A DNA stretch of 64,000 nt from Bacteroidota bacterium (GTDB lineage: Bacteria > Bacteroidota > Bacteroidia > UBA4408). Shown here in pieces: positions 45,029-54,585 of the stretch. The number at the start of each line of letters is the position of its first letter. Position 1 is the first letter of the stretch. The DNA lies in contig CAUJCU010000010.1 of NCBI GenBank assembly GCA_963169745.1, positions 195,487 through 259,486 on the forward strand. The letters run 5' to 3'. Under the pieces are notes generated by a model. That model was not told the origin of the DNA and ran no database searches. It worked only from the letters and a program-made list of their open reading frames with translations. Both the position numbers and the translations under genes were made by a program.

Positions 45029-45195
45029 TAAATATGGGTATATCCAAAACTAAAAGTACAACCCTTTGTTATCATTGTGGTGAGCGAGTGATTAATGCGA
45101 TACAGTATAATGAAAAAGATTTTTGTTGCCAAGGATGTAAAGCTGTTTATCAATTATTAAATAGCAATGATTTATGCGATTATTATCAAATTTCT
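45029..45195 (+). repeat. right arm of direct repeat (5' end of ATPase gene)
   Basis: The intact counterpart of 39815-39978. Together the two copies bracket about 5 kb carrying the polysaccharide genes. The copy here is in frame and functional. Confidence 0.8.
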
Positions 45196-47454
45196 AATGC
45201 CCCCGGGAAACAGCAGGAAGAAATTAAATCGCTGCACCAGTATGATATTTTAAACGATACAGCTACAGCAGAACGTCTTATAAATTTTAAAAATTCAACT
45301 GATACGCATATTGCTTTTTATATTCCTTTTATGCATTGTAGTTCCTGCATTTATTTGCTGGAGAATATGCATAAGCTTAATCCATATATTGTAAGCAGCC
45401 GAGTTAACTTTCAGAAAAAAGAAGTAGAAGTGGTTTTTCATCACCAACAAATCAGTTTAAAGGAGGTAGCCTTGTTACTTCATAAAATTGGTTATCCGCC
45501 CTATTTATCTTTAGCATCAGAAAGCCAAGGAACACAAAAGAAAAAGAGCTATAAGGAACGAATTTATAAGATAGGCATTGCCGGTTTTTGTTTTGGCAAT
45601 ATTATGATGCTGAGTTTTCCGGAATATTTTAAGTTGAGCGATTTCTCTGATACTGGAGTATTGAATCATGTGTTCAATATACTGAGCTTAATATTGTCTT
45701 TGCCGGTACTGTTTTACTGTTCACAAGAATTTTTTGTTTCGGCCTGGGTTTCACTAAAACAACGTTACCTGAACATTGATTTGCCTATTGCCCTCGCTGT
45801 TCTTATTACTTTCTTAAGAAGTGTATATGAAATTACCTATGGAGTTGGTGTAGGCTATTTTGATAGTATGAGTGGAATTGTTTTTTTTATGCTTATAGGA
45901 CGTTATTTTCAAAATAAAACCTACGATCACATTTCATTTGAACGTGATTATAAATCCTATTTCCCTTTAGGCGTTACTGTTTTAGAAAGCGAGAACGGCA
46001 CTATGAAACAAAAAATCATACCCGTATCGGCTATAAAAACAGGTATGCGAATGATCATAAGGCAAAATGAATTAATTCCTGCTGACGGAATATTGTTTCA
46101 AGGAGATGCTGAAATTGACTATAGCTTTGTTACTGGCGAGGCCGATACGGTTAAAAAGACACTTGGTGAAATAATTTATGCCGGAGGGCGTCAAAAGGGA
46201 AGTCAACTAGAACTTGAAGTGGTAAAAGAAGTATCACAAAGCTATTTAACATCACTTTGGAATAAACACGAAACAAACGATATACAAAAACAGGAAACCG
46301 AAATTGTGGCTACAATAAATAAATATTTTACCTACTCCTTGTTGGTATTGGCTTTAGGAGCTTTTATTTTTTGGTGGCCCGATGATAAGCAAAAAGCCAT
46401 TAACGCAGTAACAACCATATTAATAGTGGCTTGCCCATGTGCTTTATTGCTTGGAGCAACTTTTACGTATGGTAATGTGTTACAAATTTTAGCTAAAAAT
46501 AAATTGTATGTAAAAAATGCTCAATCGGTAGAGCGTTTAAGTAAGGCCGATACCCTTGTTTTTGACAAAACCGGAACAATTACCCAAAATAATATTACTG
46601 CTATTGAATGGGTTGGATTAGCTTTGAGCCCAGCTGAGAAAGAACTTATTTACAGTTTAGCTTCTCAATCATTGCATCCCTTAAGTAAAAGAATAGTTTC
46701 ATATTTAAATCAACCAGAAGTACTGATTACAGAACACTTTTTAGAGCATACCGGCAAAGGTATTGAAGGAACTATTCAAAAACACAAGGTGCGCTTAGGG
46801 GCAACAGAATATATTGGAAACTTTAAAAGCAAAAACAAAAATGAGGGAAGCACTGTGCATTGCAGTATTGATGATGTGTATAAAGGTTATTTTAATTTTA
46901 AAAATGTATATCGTGAGGGCGTTTTTAACTTGTTTCAAGATTTGCAACACGAAGGTTACGAGATTCATATTTTAAGTGGCGACAATGACGAAGAGAAAGA
47001 GCATCTGAAAGCATATATAAAAAACGACTCTTTCCTGAATTTTAAGCAAAGCCCACAAGACAAACTAAACTATATTGAAAAATTAAATAAACAAGGCAAA
47101 AAAGTGGTTATGATTGGCGATGGCCTAAATGATGCCGGAGCACTGTTAAAAAGCTATTCAGGAATTTCTGTTACCGATGATGTTAATTATTTTACCCCCA
47201 TGTGCAGTGCTATATTAGAAGGAGATAAGCTGCATTTACTGAAGCAATATTTACAGTATGTTAAATCGGGAAATGGTGTTTTAAAAGCCAGTTTTGTGTT
47301 ATCTATACTCTATAATTTGGTTGGACTTTCATATGCACTTACCGGAACTTTGCAACCTGTTATTGCTGCTATACTTATGCCGGCCAGTACAATAAGCATT
47401 GTTTTGTTTACTACAGCAAGTACCAATATTTTTGCCCGTAAACTATTGAAATAA
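45034..47454 (+). CDS. ccoI: CcoI/FixI-type copper P1B-ATPase
   Basis: An 806-residue P-type ATPase. The N-terminal cysteine cluster (C12, C15, C31, C32, C35) is typical of the CcoI-type metal-binding domain. An HMA domain follows with C102/C105 (MHCSSC), eight membrane helices, the CPC metal site C467-P-C469, the phosphorylation site D511 (DKTGT), and GDGLNDAG near the C-terminus. CcoI exports copper for cbb3 oxidase assembly. The Fnr/RIC/USP neighbours fit a micro-oxic role, but ccoS and ccoNOP are absent here. Confidence 0.87.
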   Translation: MGISKTKSTTLCYHCGERVINAIQYNEKDFCCQGCKAVYQLLNSNDLCDYYQISNAPGKQQEEIKSLHQYDILNDTATAERLINFKNSTDTHIAFYIPFMHCSSCIYLLENMHKLNPYIVSSRVNFQKKEVEVVFHHQQISLKEVALLLHKIGYPPYLSLASESQGTQKKKSYKERIYKIGIAGFCFGNIMMLSFPEYFKLSDFSDTGVLNHVFNILSLILSLPVLFYCSQEFFVSAWVSLKQRYLNIDLPIALAVLITFLRSVYEITYGVGVGYFDSMSGIVFFMLIGRYFQNKTYDHISFERDYKSYFPLGVTVLESENGTMKQKIIPVSAIKTGMRMIIRQNELIPADGILFQGDAEIDYSFVTGEADTVKKTLGEIIYAGGRQKGSQLELEVVKEVSQSYLTSLWNKHETNDIQKQETEIVATINKYFTYSLLVLALGAFIFWWPDDKQKAINAVTTILIVACPCALLLGATFTYGNVLQILAKNKLYVKNAQSVERLSKADTLVFDKTGTITQNNITAIEWVGLALSPAEKELIYSLASQSLHPLSKRIVSYLNQPEVLITEHFLEHTGKGIEGTIQKHKVRLGATEYIGNFKSKNKNEGSTVHCSIDDVYKGYFNFKNVYREGVFNLFQDLQHEGYEIHILSGDNDEEKEHLKAYIKNDSFLNFKQSPQDKLNYIEKLNKQGKKVVMIGDGLNDAGALLKSYSGISVTDDVNYFTPMCSAILEGDKLHLLKQYLQYVKSGNGVLKASFVLSILYNLVGLSYALTGTLQPVIAAILMPASTISIVLFTTASTNIFARKLLK

Positions 47455-47462
47455 TAAGTAGC

Positions 47463-47482
47463 CCGTTTATTTTTAAAAACGG
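47463..47482. terminator. weak bidirectional hairpin between convergent genes
   Basis: CCGTTT (47463-47468) pairs with AAACGG (47477-47482) across an AT-rich loop between the ccoI and PagL-like stops. It overlaps the end of the PagL-like frame. The stem is short, so this is only a possible terminator. Confidence 0.3.
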
Positions 47483-48576
47483 TACCCTGCCCCATAAGCG
47501 AAATAATCGGCTTTCGCGAAATGTGATTTAAGATTAAACAGCAAAAAAAAATGAGAACTTAAGGAATAATTTACCCCTAATTTGAAATACATAAAGGGGA
47601 GCTGACTGTAATTATTGTAGATGTAAAATCCGGCTGCCAAGGGGAATGACAGCCTATGGATAACTATTTCATACATCCCACCAACAGCTACTTGTACATT
47701 GGTTTTATTATTATTACTGGTGTCTTTATCGTAAAGCATTTGGTGACTAACAGATGCATCTTTAAAAACATCAACCAGTATACCGGCATTGGCTTTTTGA
47801 TTAAGACCATAAAGTGCAGTTCCGCTTAAGGTGCAAAAGAAATAATTTTTACCTAGTACCGGGTACACTTGCTTTTTACCCATTGAGGTTGCAATTGAGA
47901 ACTGAATCTTTTTTGGAGTAATTGCGGTATCCGTGTTCCCTTTCTCAATGTTTTGAAAGCGATATTTATAAGCAATTTGCACCATCGGTAAATTTATTCC
48001 TAAATTTGGTAATTGAGTTGCCCCATTCGAAAAGTGTGTTAAACCTATACCTAACGACAGCGTTTGCGATTTTTGAATTTGCTTACTATAATTAACTCCT
48101 AATTGTATTGCGGCATTCCAATGGGAGCCATTAACCATATTTTTATAATTATTTATCGGGTCAAACTTTTTTTCCACCCATCCGGGACCAAGTGCTACAT
48201 TAAAATTAAAATTGCTTTGTTTAAACCTGTAAAATGGAAATTGCATAAAAATCATTGCAGCAGCTGCCCTACCGGTATATATGTTGTGCCCCAAATTGGA
48301 ATAAAAAAGGTGAACTCCATAATCAGGATAATGATATAAGCTATGCCAACTCATATTACCTGATGCTTTTTTCCCAATACTTAACTGATACTGACTAAAA
48401 TGAGCATTGGTATAACTTTGTAAAACAGGACGATGGGCCATAAAAAAGGAATAACTGCTTGAGGCTTCAATAAATAAATTTTCTGCCCGTTCTGCTTTAC
48501 AAGGTACATGGAAAACTGATATAATTAACCATAAGACTAGTAAATGCAAAAAATGCAGTTGCTTTTTTTCATTCAT
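47473..48576 (-). CDS. PagL-like lipid A 3-O-deacylase (acyloxyacyl hydrolase family)
   Basis: A 367-residue outer-membrane protein with a signal region (about 8-28). The PagL-type motif is LTHFSNGATQLPNLGIN with H181 and S183. In Pseudomonas PagL the triad Glu falls 14 residues after the His; here that position is N195. Beta strands flank the motif. The enzyme would remove an acyl chain from lipid A, if active. ATG overlaps the upstream gene by 8 bp, implying coupled translation. Confidence 0.78.
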   Translation of the reverse strand: MNEKKQLHFLHLLVLWLIISVFHVPCKAERAENLFIEASSSYSFFMAHRPVLQSYTNAHFSQYQLSIGKKASGNMSWHSLYHYPDYGVHLFYSNLGHNIYTGRAAAAMIFMQFPFYRFKQSNFNFNVALGPGWVEKKFDPINNYKNMVNGSHWNAAIQLGVNYSKQIQKSQTLSLGIGLTHFSNGATQLPNLGINLPMVQIAYKYRFQNIEKGNTDTAITPKKIQFSIATSMGKKQVYPVLGKNYFFCTLSGTALYGLNQKANAGILVDVFKDASVSHQMLYDKDTSNNNKTNVQVAVGGMYEIVIHRLSFPLAAGFYIYNNYSQLPFMYFKLGVNYSLSSHFFLLFNLKSHFAKADYFAYGAGYRF

Positions 48577-49504
48577 TGCAATAATGGGTAAACTCTCCTA
48601 ATTGTTTTGCTTTTATTTTATTATTTAGTTCAGGGTAATATTCACTAGGGGCAATACTTCCGCTTTGACCAAGAACCTCCATAGTAGATGCAGCCATAAC
48701 TTTAAAGCTAAAAGACCCATCAGCATTAGGAATTGTCATGTTAAAAGCTTTTTTATTATCAGCGTTTAAAATTGCTTGTTCAATAGCTTTAAAATCACAT
48801 AATACAAAAGGTAACGAATAATACTGAGCTATATTTGATTGAATTTCATAATCAACATCTTCTTTGTTTAACAATAAGGTTAACTCTTTTAATTTGGGTG
48901 CATTCTTAATATACATTTTCATAAATTGAACCTCGGTAACGCCTTTGTTGCGATAGTCTATTTGCAGAGCCAAACTCTTTATAGCATAAACTAAATCGGC
49001 TTCGGCTTGTACTACAGATGGCATAGGTACCATTATTAATGGTTGACTTTGAGCAGGGTTGCTGGCAATCCTTAATTCAAAACGACAGGCGCGGTAAGGT
49101 AATTGCTTCTTACTATAGTTTTCTACAATTTCATTTCTTTTATTGTATAACTTCTGGCTTAACAAATAGGATGATTTATCGGCATAATTAAAACTATATT
49201 TTGTATTTACAAGATATAGAATATGCTGTGCTTTGGATGCAACAAGTGTTTGTATTTTTTCTTTACTTACGTATTCAACTTTAATATCAGGAAGCCAATA
49301 TTTTGATACACATTTTTTGAGCATTACATTATAACTTTCAATTTCGTTCCGGTAGCTTTCTAACTCTGTTGAGTTGAGTTTTTCTTCAATTTTTGGAATA
49401 GGTTTTTCTTCGGGTATTAACAGCGTGTAATTTTTAAAGTTATTTTGAGCTGTACAAAACAAATTAAGCAAACAAACACATCCAATTAAAAGTTTAATTT
49501 TCAT
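48569..49504 (-). CDS. secreted protein of unknown function
   Basis: A 311-residue protein with a signal peptide (1-19, ending LFCTAQ; the cysteine could be a lipobox). The body is alpha/beta with many Lys/Glu and a Pro-rich region near 30-45 (IPEEKPIPKIEEKL). Nothing matches a family I recognise. It overlaps the PagL-like gene by 8 bp downstream, so the two are probably translated together and may act in the same envelope process. Confidence 0.75.
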   Translation of the reverse strand: MKIKLLIGCVCLLNLFCTAQNNFKNYTLLIPEEKPIPKIEEKLNSTELESYRNEIESYNVMLKKCVSKYWLPDIKVEYVSKEKIQTLVASKAQHILYLVNTKYSFNYADKSSYLLSQKLYNKRNEIVENYSKKQLPYRACRFELRIASNPAQSQPLIMVPMPSVVQAEADLVYAIKSLALQIDYRNKGVTEVQFMKMYIKNAPKLKELTLLLNKEDVDYEIQSNIAQYYSLPFVLCDFKAIEQAILNADNKKAFNMTIPNADGSFSFKVMAASTMEVLGQSGSIAPSEYYPELNNKIKAKQLGEFTHYCNE

Positions 49505-49533
49505 AAAAGAAATTGAATTACGAGGAATATTAA

Positions 49534-51447
49534 TTAAATGTGCCCTTGAATTATTTCATCAACTACTGATGGGTCGAGTAGGGTAGTGGTATCACCTAAG
49601 TTTTCTAATTCGTTTTCTGCTACTTTTCGTAATATCCTACGCATTATTTTTCCGCTTCTGGTTTTTGGAAGCCCGTTTACAAATTGAATTTTATCAGGTT
49701 TGGCAATTGGCCCAATGATGCGTGAAACAGTAGCATTTATATTGTTTCTTGTTTGTTCAGCATCACCATGAGTGCCATTGTAAATAACATAAGCATATAT
49801 ACCTTGTCCTTTAATATCATGGGGGTAGCCAACTACTGCGCTTTCTACCACTCCTTCGTGCATATTAATGGCATTCTCAACTTCGGCAGTTCCAATACGG
49901 TGCCCACTAACATTCAATACATCATCTACTCTTCCGGTAATACGGTAATTGCCTTCTTGATCTCTAAAACAACCATCTCCTGTAAAGTATAAATCAGCAT
50001 ACGTAGCAAAGTAGGTAGTACGACATCTTTCATGATCACCCCAAGTTGTTCGTAAAATGCCTGGCCATGGTGCTTTCATGCACAAGTTTCCACTAACCCC
50101 AAAGCTTTCAATTTCCTTTCCATTTTCATCAATTAGTACAGGCTGTACTCCGGGCAAAGGCAAGGTGGCATAGGTTGGCTTGGCAGGAGTAACACCAGCC
50201 AAATTAGAAATTAAAATTCCGGCAGTTTCGGTTTGCCACCAAGTGTCAACAATAGGGGCACTATTATTTCCTATATATTTATTATACCAATTCCAAGCCT
50301 CTAAATTTATAGGTTCACCAACTGTACCCAGCACTCTTATGCTACTTAAATCGTGCCCTTGAGTAAACATTTCACCATGGCCCATTAAACTACGAATAGC
50401 CGTAGGGGCAGTATATAAAATATTAACCTTGTGTTTTTCAACTATTTCCCAAAATCTTCCGGCATCGGGCCAGGTAGGAATTCCTTCAAAAATAAGACTT
50501 GTTGCTCCAGCACTTAGAGGGCCATAAACGATATATGAATGACCGGTAATCCAGCCAATATCGGCCGTACAAAAATAAATCTCTTCAGGTTTATACTGAA
50601 ATACATTTACAAAGGTATAATTTGTCCAAACCAGATAGCCGCCACAAGTATGCACAACTCCTTTAGGTTTGCCTGTACTCCCCGAAGTATATAGTATAAA
50701 CAAGGGGTCTTCGGCTTCCATAGCTACAGGTTCAACAAATGGGTTTCCTTGAGTTTCTACTTTTTTTATTTCGTCTTCCCACCATACATCACGACCTTTA
50801 ATCATGCTTACAGGAATTCGTGTTCGTGTACATACAATAACACGTCTTACAAACTGGCATCGAACGAGCGCATCATCAATGACACTTTTTAGTGCAACAT
50901 CTTTAGCCCCACGATACGCACCATCGCAGGTAACTATGTATTCCGCATGAGCATCCTCAACACGGTCGGCAATAGATTGGGCAGAAAAGCCCCCAAATAT
51001 AACCGAATGAACAGCTCCAATACGGGCACAAGCAAGCATGGCAATACTTAATTCAGGAATCATACCCATATAAATACAAACTCTATCTCCTTTTTTTACA
51101 CCATTGTTCAGCAGTACTTGAGCAAACTGATTAACTTTAAAATGCAATTCTTTATAAGTTAAAACTCTAAAAAAATCTTCCGGATTATTGGGCTCCCAAA
51201 TAAGAGCCGGTTTGTTCCCTAAAGTATCCAAATGCCTGTCTAAACAGTTCTCTGTAACATTTATTTGACCTCCAGCAAACCAACTAATTTGGGGCGTTTT
51301 AAACTCCCAATCGAGAACCTTATTCCATTTCTTTCGCCACTTAAAATGGGAGGCAATTTCTCCCCAAAATTCATCAGGCTGTTCAACACTCTTTTTGTAT
51401 TGCTGTTTATATTCCTCTATGCTCTTTATTTGGTATGGGTAGCTCAT
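49534..51447 (-). CDS. acs: acetyl-CoA synthetase
   Basis: A 637-residue AMP-forming ligase of typical Acs length. The AMP-binding motif is YTSGSTGKPKG, then WWQTETGGI-like WWQTETAGI, YFTGDGCFRDQEGNYRITGR, DVLNVSGHR, and the acetylatable lysine in KTRSGKIMRR near residue 605. It converts acetate, CoA and ATP to acetyl-CoA. Downstream is the secreted-protein gene on the same strand. Confidence 0.95.
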   Translation of the reverse strand: MSYPYQIKSIEEYKQQYKKSVEQPDEFWGEIASHFKWRKKWNKVLDWEFKTPQISWFAGGQINVTENCLDRHLDTLGNKPALIWEPNNPEDFFRVLTYKELHFKVNQFAQVLLNNGVKKGDRVCIYMGMIPELSIAMLACARIGAVHSVIFGGFSAQSIADRVEDAHAEYIVTCDGAYRGAKDVALKSVIDDALVRCQFVRRVIVCTRTRIPVSMIKGRDVWWEDEIKKVETQGNPFVEPVAMEAEDPLFILYTSGSTGKPKGVVHTCGGYLVWTNYTFVNVFQYKPEEIYFCTADIGWITGHSYIVYGPLSAGATSLIFEGIPTWPDAGRFWEIVEKHKVNILYTAPTAIRSLMGHGEMFTQGHDLSSIRVLGTVGEPINLEAWNWYNKYIGNNSAPIVDTWWQTETAGILISNLAGVTPAKPTYATLPLPGVQPVLIDENGKEIESFGVSGNLCMKAPWPGILRTTWGDHERCRTTYFATYADLYFTGDGCFRDQEGNYRITGRVDDVLNVSGHRIGTAEVENAINMHEGVVESAVVGYPHDIKGQGIYAYVIYNGTHGDAEQTRNNINATVSRIIGPIAKPDKIQFVNGLPKTRSGKIMRRILRKVAENELENLGDTTTLLDPSVVDEIIQGHI

Positions 51448-51637
51448 AAATTATAGCATTAATGATTAAATTAAATAACGAATGTAATAACTCTAATCTT
51501 ATTTTGAAAACATGATGTATTAATTAATAGGATACAAAATGATTCAATACCTGTTCACAAATGATTAATTTGAAGTTTTGGGAGAATGATAAACGTAGTT
51601 TCACTATTTTTAATAATAAAGAAAAAAATTAAAACCC

Positions 51638-51645
51638 TAACTTTG
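51638..51645 (+). promoter_or_regulatory. putative TAnnTTTG promoter at the CopA-type gene
   Basis: TAACTTTG fits the consensus but ends only 4 bp before the ATG at 51650, so transcription would begin at or near the start codon. Confidence 0.4.
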
Positions 51646-51649
51646 CATT

Positions 51650-53782
51650 ATGAATAATACAGAGCGCACAATATTAGAGATTGAGGGTATGAACTGTTCA
51701 AGTTGCGCCCTAAGTATAGAAAAGAAACTGAATGAACGAGGGGTAAAAAATGTGCAGGTTAGCTTTTCAAATGCGGAAGCTGTTTTTCTGAATGAAACGA
51801 ATATTCCATTAGCAAGTATAGTTACTGATATTGAAAGTTTGGGGTATAAGGTGGTTTTAAACGAAAACGATCAACATAAGCCTTGGTATAATACAACCGC
51901 TGGTCGTTTTTACCTTACTGTTCCTTTTACTATTGTACTTATGCTGCACATGGTGTTCCCACATAGTTTTTTAAGCAGTTATTTGTTACAATTCATATTA
52001 TGTCTGCCCGTTTTTATAATTGGTTGGATTCATTTCGGCAAAAGTAGTATAGCCTCAGTTCTTAATAAAACACCTAATATGGATGTGCTTATTTTAATGG
52101 GTTCATCATCGGCTTTTATTTATAGTATGATAGGCATGTTTATAATGCCCGACAGTCATAACATGCTCTTTTTTGAAACCACGGCTACAATTATAACCTT
52201 GGTTCTGTTAGGAAATTTAATTGAACATCGTACAGTACAACAAGCTACTTCGGCTATCAAAGAGCTTACTCAATTACAACCTCAAACGGCTCAAAAAGTT
52301 TATTTACATCTTGGCGAAGAAAAAACAGAAACGATCAATTATAAAGAAGTAAAGCCAGGTGACATTCTCTTAATCAATACCGGAGATAAAATTCCTGCTG
52401 ATGGAGAAATTATTTGGGGCCAAGGAACAATCAACGAAAGTATGATTACAGGAGAAAATATACCGGTTGAAAGAAGCCTTCAAGAAAAAGTTTTAGCTGG
52501 AACTATTTTAGAGCATGGAATTGTGAAAATTAGAGCAACTAAAAGTTATGAAGAAAATACCCTCTCAAAGATTGTTGCTTTAGTTAAAGAAGCTCAACGC
52601 AATAAACCAGCTATACAAAAACTGGGAGATAGAGTTAGCTATATTTTTGTTCCAGCAGTTATTTTGATTGCCTTGCTTACTTTTATAATAACTTGGTTTG
52701 TACTTGATAAAACTTTGGCGCGTTCTCTAATTAATGCCATTGCCGTTTTGGTAATATCTTGCCCTTGTGCCATGGGCTTGGCTACTCCTACTGCTGTTAT
52801 GGCTGGTTTAGGAAGAGCCGGTAAAAATGGTATGCTCATTAAAGGTGCCACTACACTCGAAACCTTATCGGGTGCGGGAGTTATTTTCTTTGATAAAACA
52901 GGAACCCTTACTAAAGGTAATTTTTCTATAAAAGAAATAAAGTTGTTTGGTAAGCAAAATGAACAAGAAATTAAAAATCTGCTTTATAGTATCGAATCAT
53001 ACAGCAATCATCCAATTGCTAAGGCTTTGGTAACACAGCTCAAATTGACCACACAGCCTGTATCGTTTAAAGAAGTTGAAGAGCAAAAAGGATTAGGAAT
53101 AAAAGCTATTGATGATTTAGGTAATACATATTTAGCAGGCTCATTAAAACTAATGCAAGCCAATCATATTAATACGGCAATAAATCAGGTGCTTGATATC
53201 TACTTAAGTATTAATGGCAATTTAACTGCTGCTTTACTTATTGAAGATGAAATAAAAGAAGATGCTGCGGAGTTGATAAGCCGCCTTAAATTGATGCACT
53301 TAGATGTTATTATGCTGAGTGGCGACAAGAAAGATAAATGTGAGGCAGTAGCTTCGCAATTAGGCATTGAAACTGTTTTTAGTTCACAACTTCCTCAGCA
53401 AAAACTTGACATCTTAAAAGAATATGGCAATAAGAAAATTACCGTTATGGTTGGTGATGGAATAAATGATGCTCCGGCATTAAGTGCAGCTCACATTGGT
53501 ATTTCTTTAAGCAGTGCATCAGAAGTAGCAATAAATGCTGCTCAGGTAGTATTAATTAGACCCAATCAAATAATTGATGTATATCATGTTATAAAAGTGA
53601 GTAAAGCCACTTTACTCACCATTAAACAAAACTTGTTTTGGGCATTTTTCTATAATGTTATTGCTATTCCTGTGGCAGCAGCGGGTTACTTAAGCCCTAT
53701 GATTGGTGCTTTAAGTATGGCTTTTAGTGATGTAATTGTGGTAGGGAACTCTATACGTTTAAAATTTAAGAAAATATCATAA
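51650..53782 (+). CDS. copA: CopA-type copper P1B-ATPase
   Basis: A 710-residue copper pump. The N-terminal HMA domain has C16/C19 (GMNCSSC). Membrane helices, TGEN (268-270, TGE-type actuator), CPC at 371-373 (SCPCAMGLATP), D415 in DKTGTLTKG, the HP motif in YSNHPIAKA, and VGDGINDAPAL are all present. It exports Cu(I) from the cytoplasm. It is distinct from the CcoI-type pump at 45034: one HMA domain and the normal MGLATP block. Its TAA shares an A with the next ATG. Confidence 0.93.
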   Translation: MNNTERTILEIEGMNCSSCALSIEKKLNERGVKNVQVSFSNAEAVFLNETNIPLASIVTDIESLGYKVVLNENDQHKPWYNTTAGRFYLTVPFTIVLMLHMVFPHSFLSSYLLQFILCLPVFIIGWIHFGKSSIASVLNKTPNMDVLILMGSSSAFIYSMIGMFIMPDSHNMLFFETTATIITLVLLGNLIEHRTVQQATSAIKELTQLQPQTAQKVYLHLGEEKTETINYKEVKPGDILLINTGDKIPADGEIIWGQGTINESMITGENIPVERSLQEKVLAGTILEHGIVKIRATKSYEENTLSKIVALVKEAQRNKPAIQKLGDRVSYIFVPAVILIALLTFIITWFVLDKTLARSLINAIAVLVISCPCAMGLATPTAVMAGLGRAGKNGMLIKGATTLETLSGAGVIFFDKTGTLTKGNFSIKEIKLFGKQNEQEIKNLLYSIESYSNHPIAKALVTQLKLTTQPVSFKEVEEQKGLGIKAIDDLGNTYLAGSLKLMQANHINTAINQVLDIYLSINGNLTAALLIEDEIKEDAAELISRLKLMHLDVIMLSGDKKDKCEAVASQLGIETVFSSQLPQQKLDILKEYGNKKITVMVGDGINDAPALSAAHIGISLSSASEVAINAAQVVLIRPNQIIDVYHVIKVSKATLLTIKQNLFWAFFYNVIAIPVAAAGYLSPMIGALSMAFSDVIVVGNSIRLKFKKIS

Positions 53783-54585
53783 TGTTGCAAAAACTGGCTA
53801 GGCACACACTAAAGCCTTTAAAGTATTTTGTCCACAATAAGGCTTATCGTGAGTATCTTAAACTTTATGATAAGTTGAATAAGACAACCTCTTTTCCGGT
53901 TGATGTAAGTGCCATGGAATACCAGTGGCAGGTGCACCATGCACAGTCATTTTTAAACCAATTTGAAAGTATTTTTGTAAACCATATTTATCGTTTTAAA
54001 AACACAACAATAGCCCCCATTATTATTGATTGCGGAGCCAACATGGGTACATCTGTATTGTATTTTAAGAAGTATTATCCCCAGTCACAAATACATTGTT
54101 TTGAACCTGATTCTGATATTTTTAAAGTTTTACAATGTAATGTATCTCGAAATCAATTAAGCACTGTCAACCTTTATCATAAAGCCGTTTGGACTCAAGA
54201 AGAAAGTCTTTTTTTTGAAAAGGATGGAGCTCAATCGGGCAAGATTTCAGTACAACCACATGAAGCAAAAGTTTCTTGTATCCGATTGCTTGAATTTATG
54301 AGAAATTTTGAGGTAATTGATTTTCTAAAATTAGATATTGAAGGTGCTGAATTACCTGTTTTACTTGATATACAAGATGAATTATATAAGGTTAAAAATT
54401 TATTTGTAGAATATCATAGCTATAAAAATAAGAAACAACAATTGTCTGTTTTGCTTCATTTACTGGAACAAAAGGGTTTCCGTTATTTTATTGGTGGCCA
54501 CTACAACCACTCTCCTTTAGCTGAACAGCAGCACGAGCAGGGAATGGATCTTACGTTGGATATATTTGCTCAGGCAGCCCTCTAG
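53782..54585 (+). CDS. FkbM-family methyltransferase
   Basis: A 267-residue SAM-dependent methyltransferase. The SAM site is IIIDCGANMGTSVLYFKKYYP (about 76-96, cited in part), with acidic loop CFEPDSD and the FkbM block DFLKLDIEGAELPVLLD. Methylates a hydroxyl, usually on a sugar or a small molecule. The start overlaps the CopA stop by one base, implying coupled translation. The 3' end shares CTAG with the convergent glycosyltransferase gene. Confidence 0.87.
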   Translation: MLQKLARHTLKPLKYFVHNKAYREYLKLYDKLNKTTSFPVDVSAMEYQWQVHHAQSFLNQFESIFVNHIYRFKNTTIAPIIIDCGANMGTSVLYFKKYYPQSQIHCFEPDSDIFKVLQCNVSRNQLSTVNLYHKAVWTQEESLFFEKDGAQSGKISVQPHEAKVSCIRLLEFMRNFEVIDFLKLDIEGAELPVLLDIQDELYKVKNLFVEYHSYKNKKQQLSVLLHLLEQKGFRYFIGGHYNHSPLAEQQHEQGMDLTLDIFAQAAL

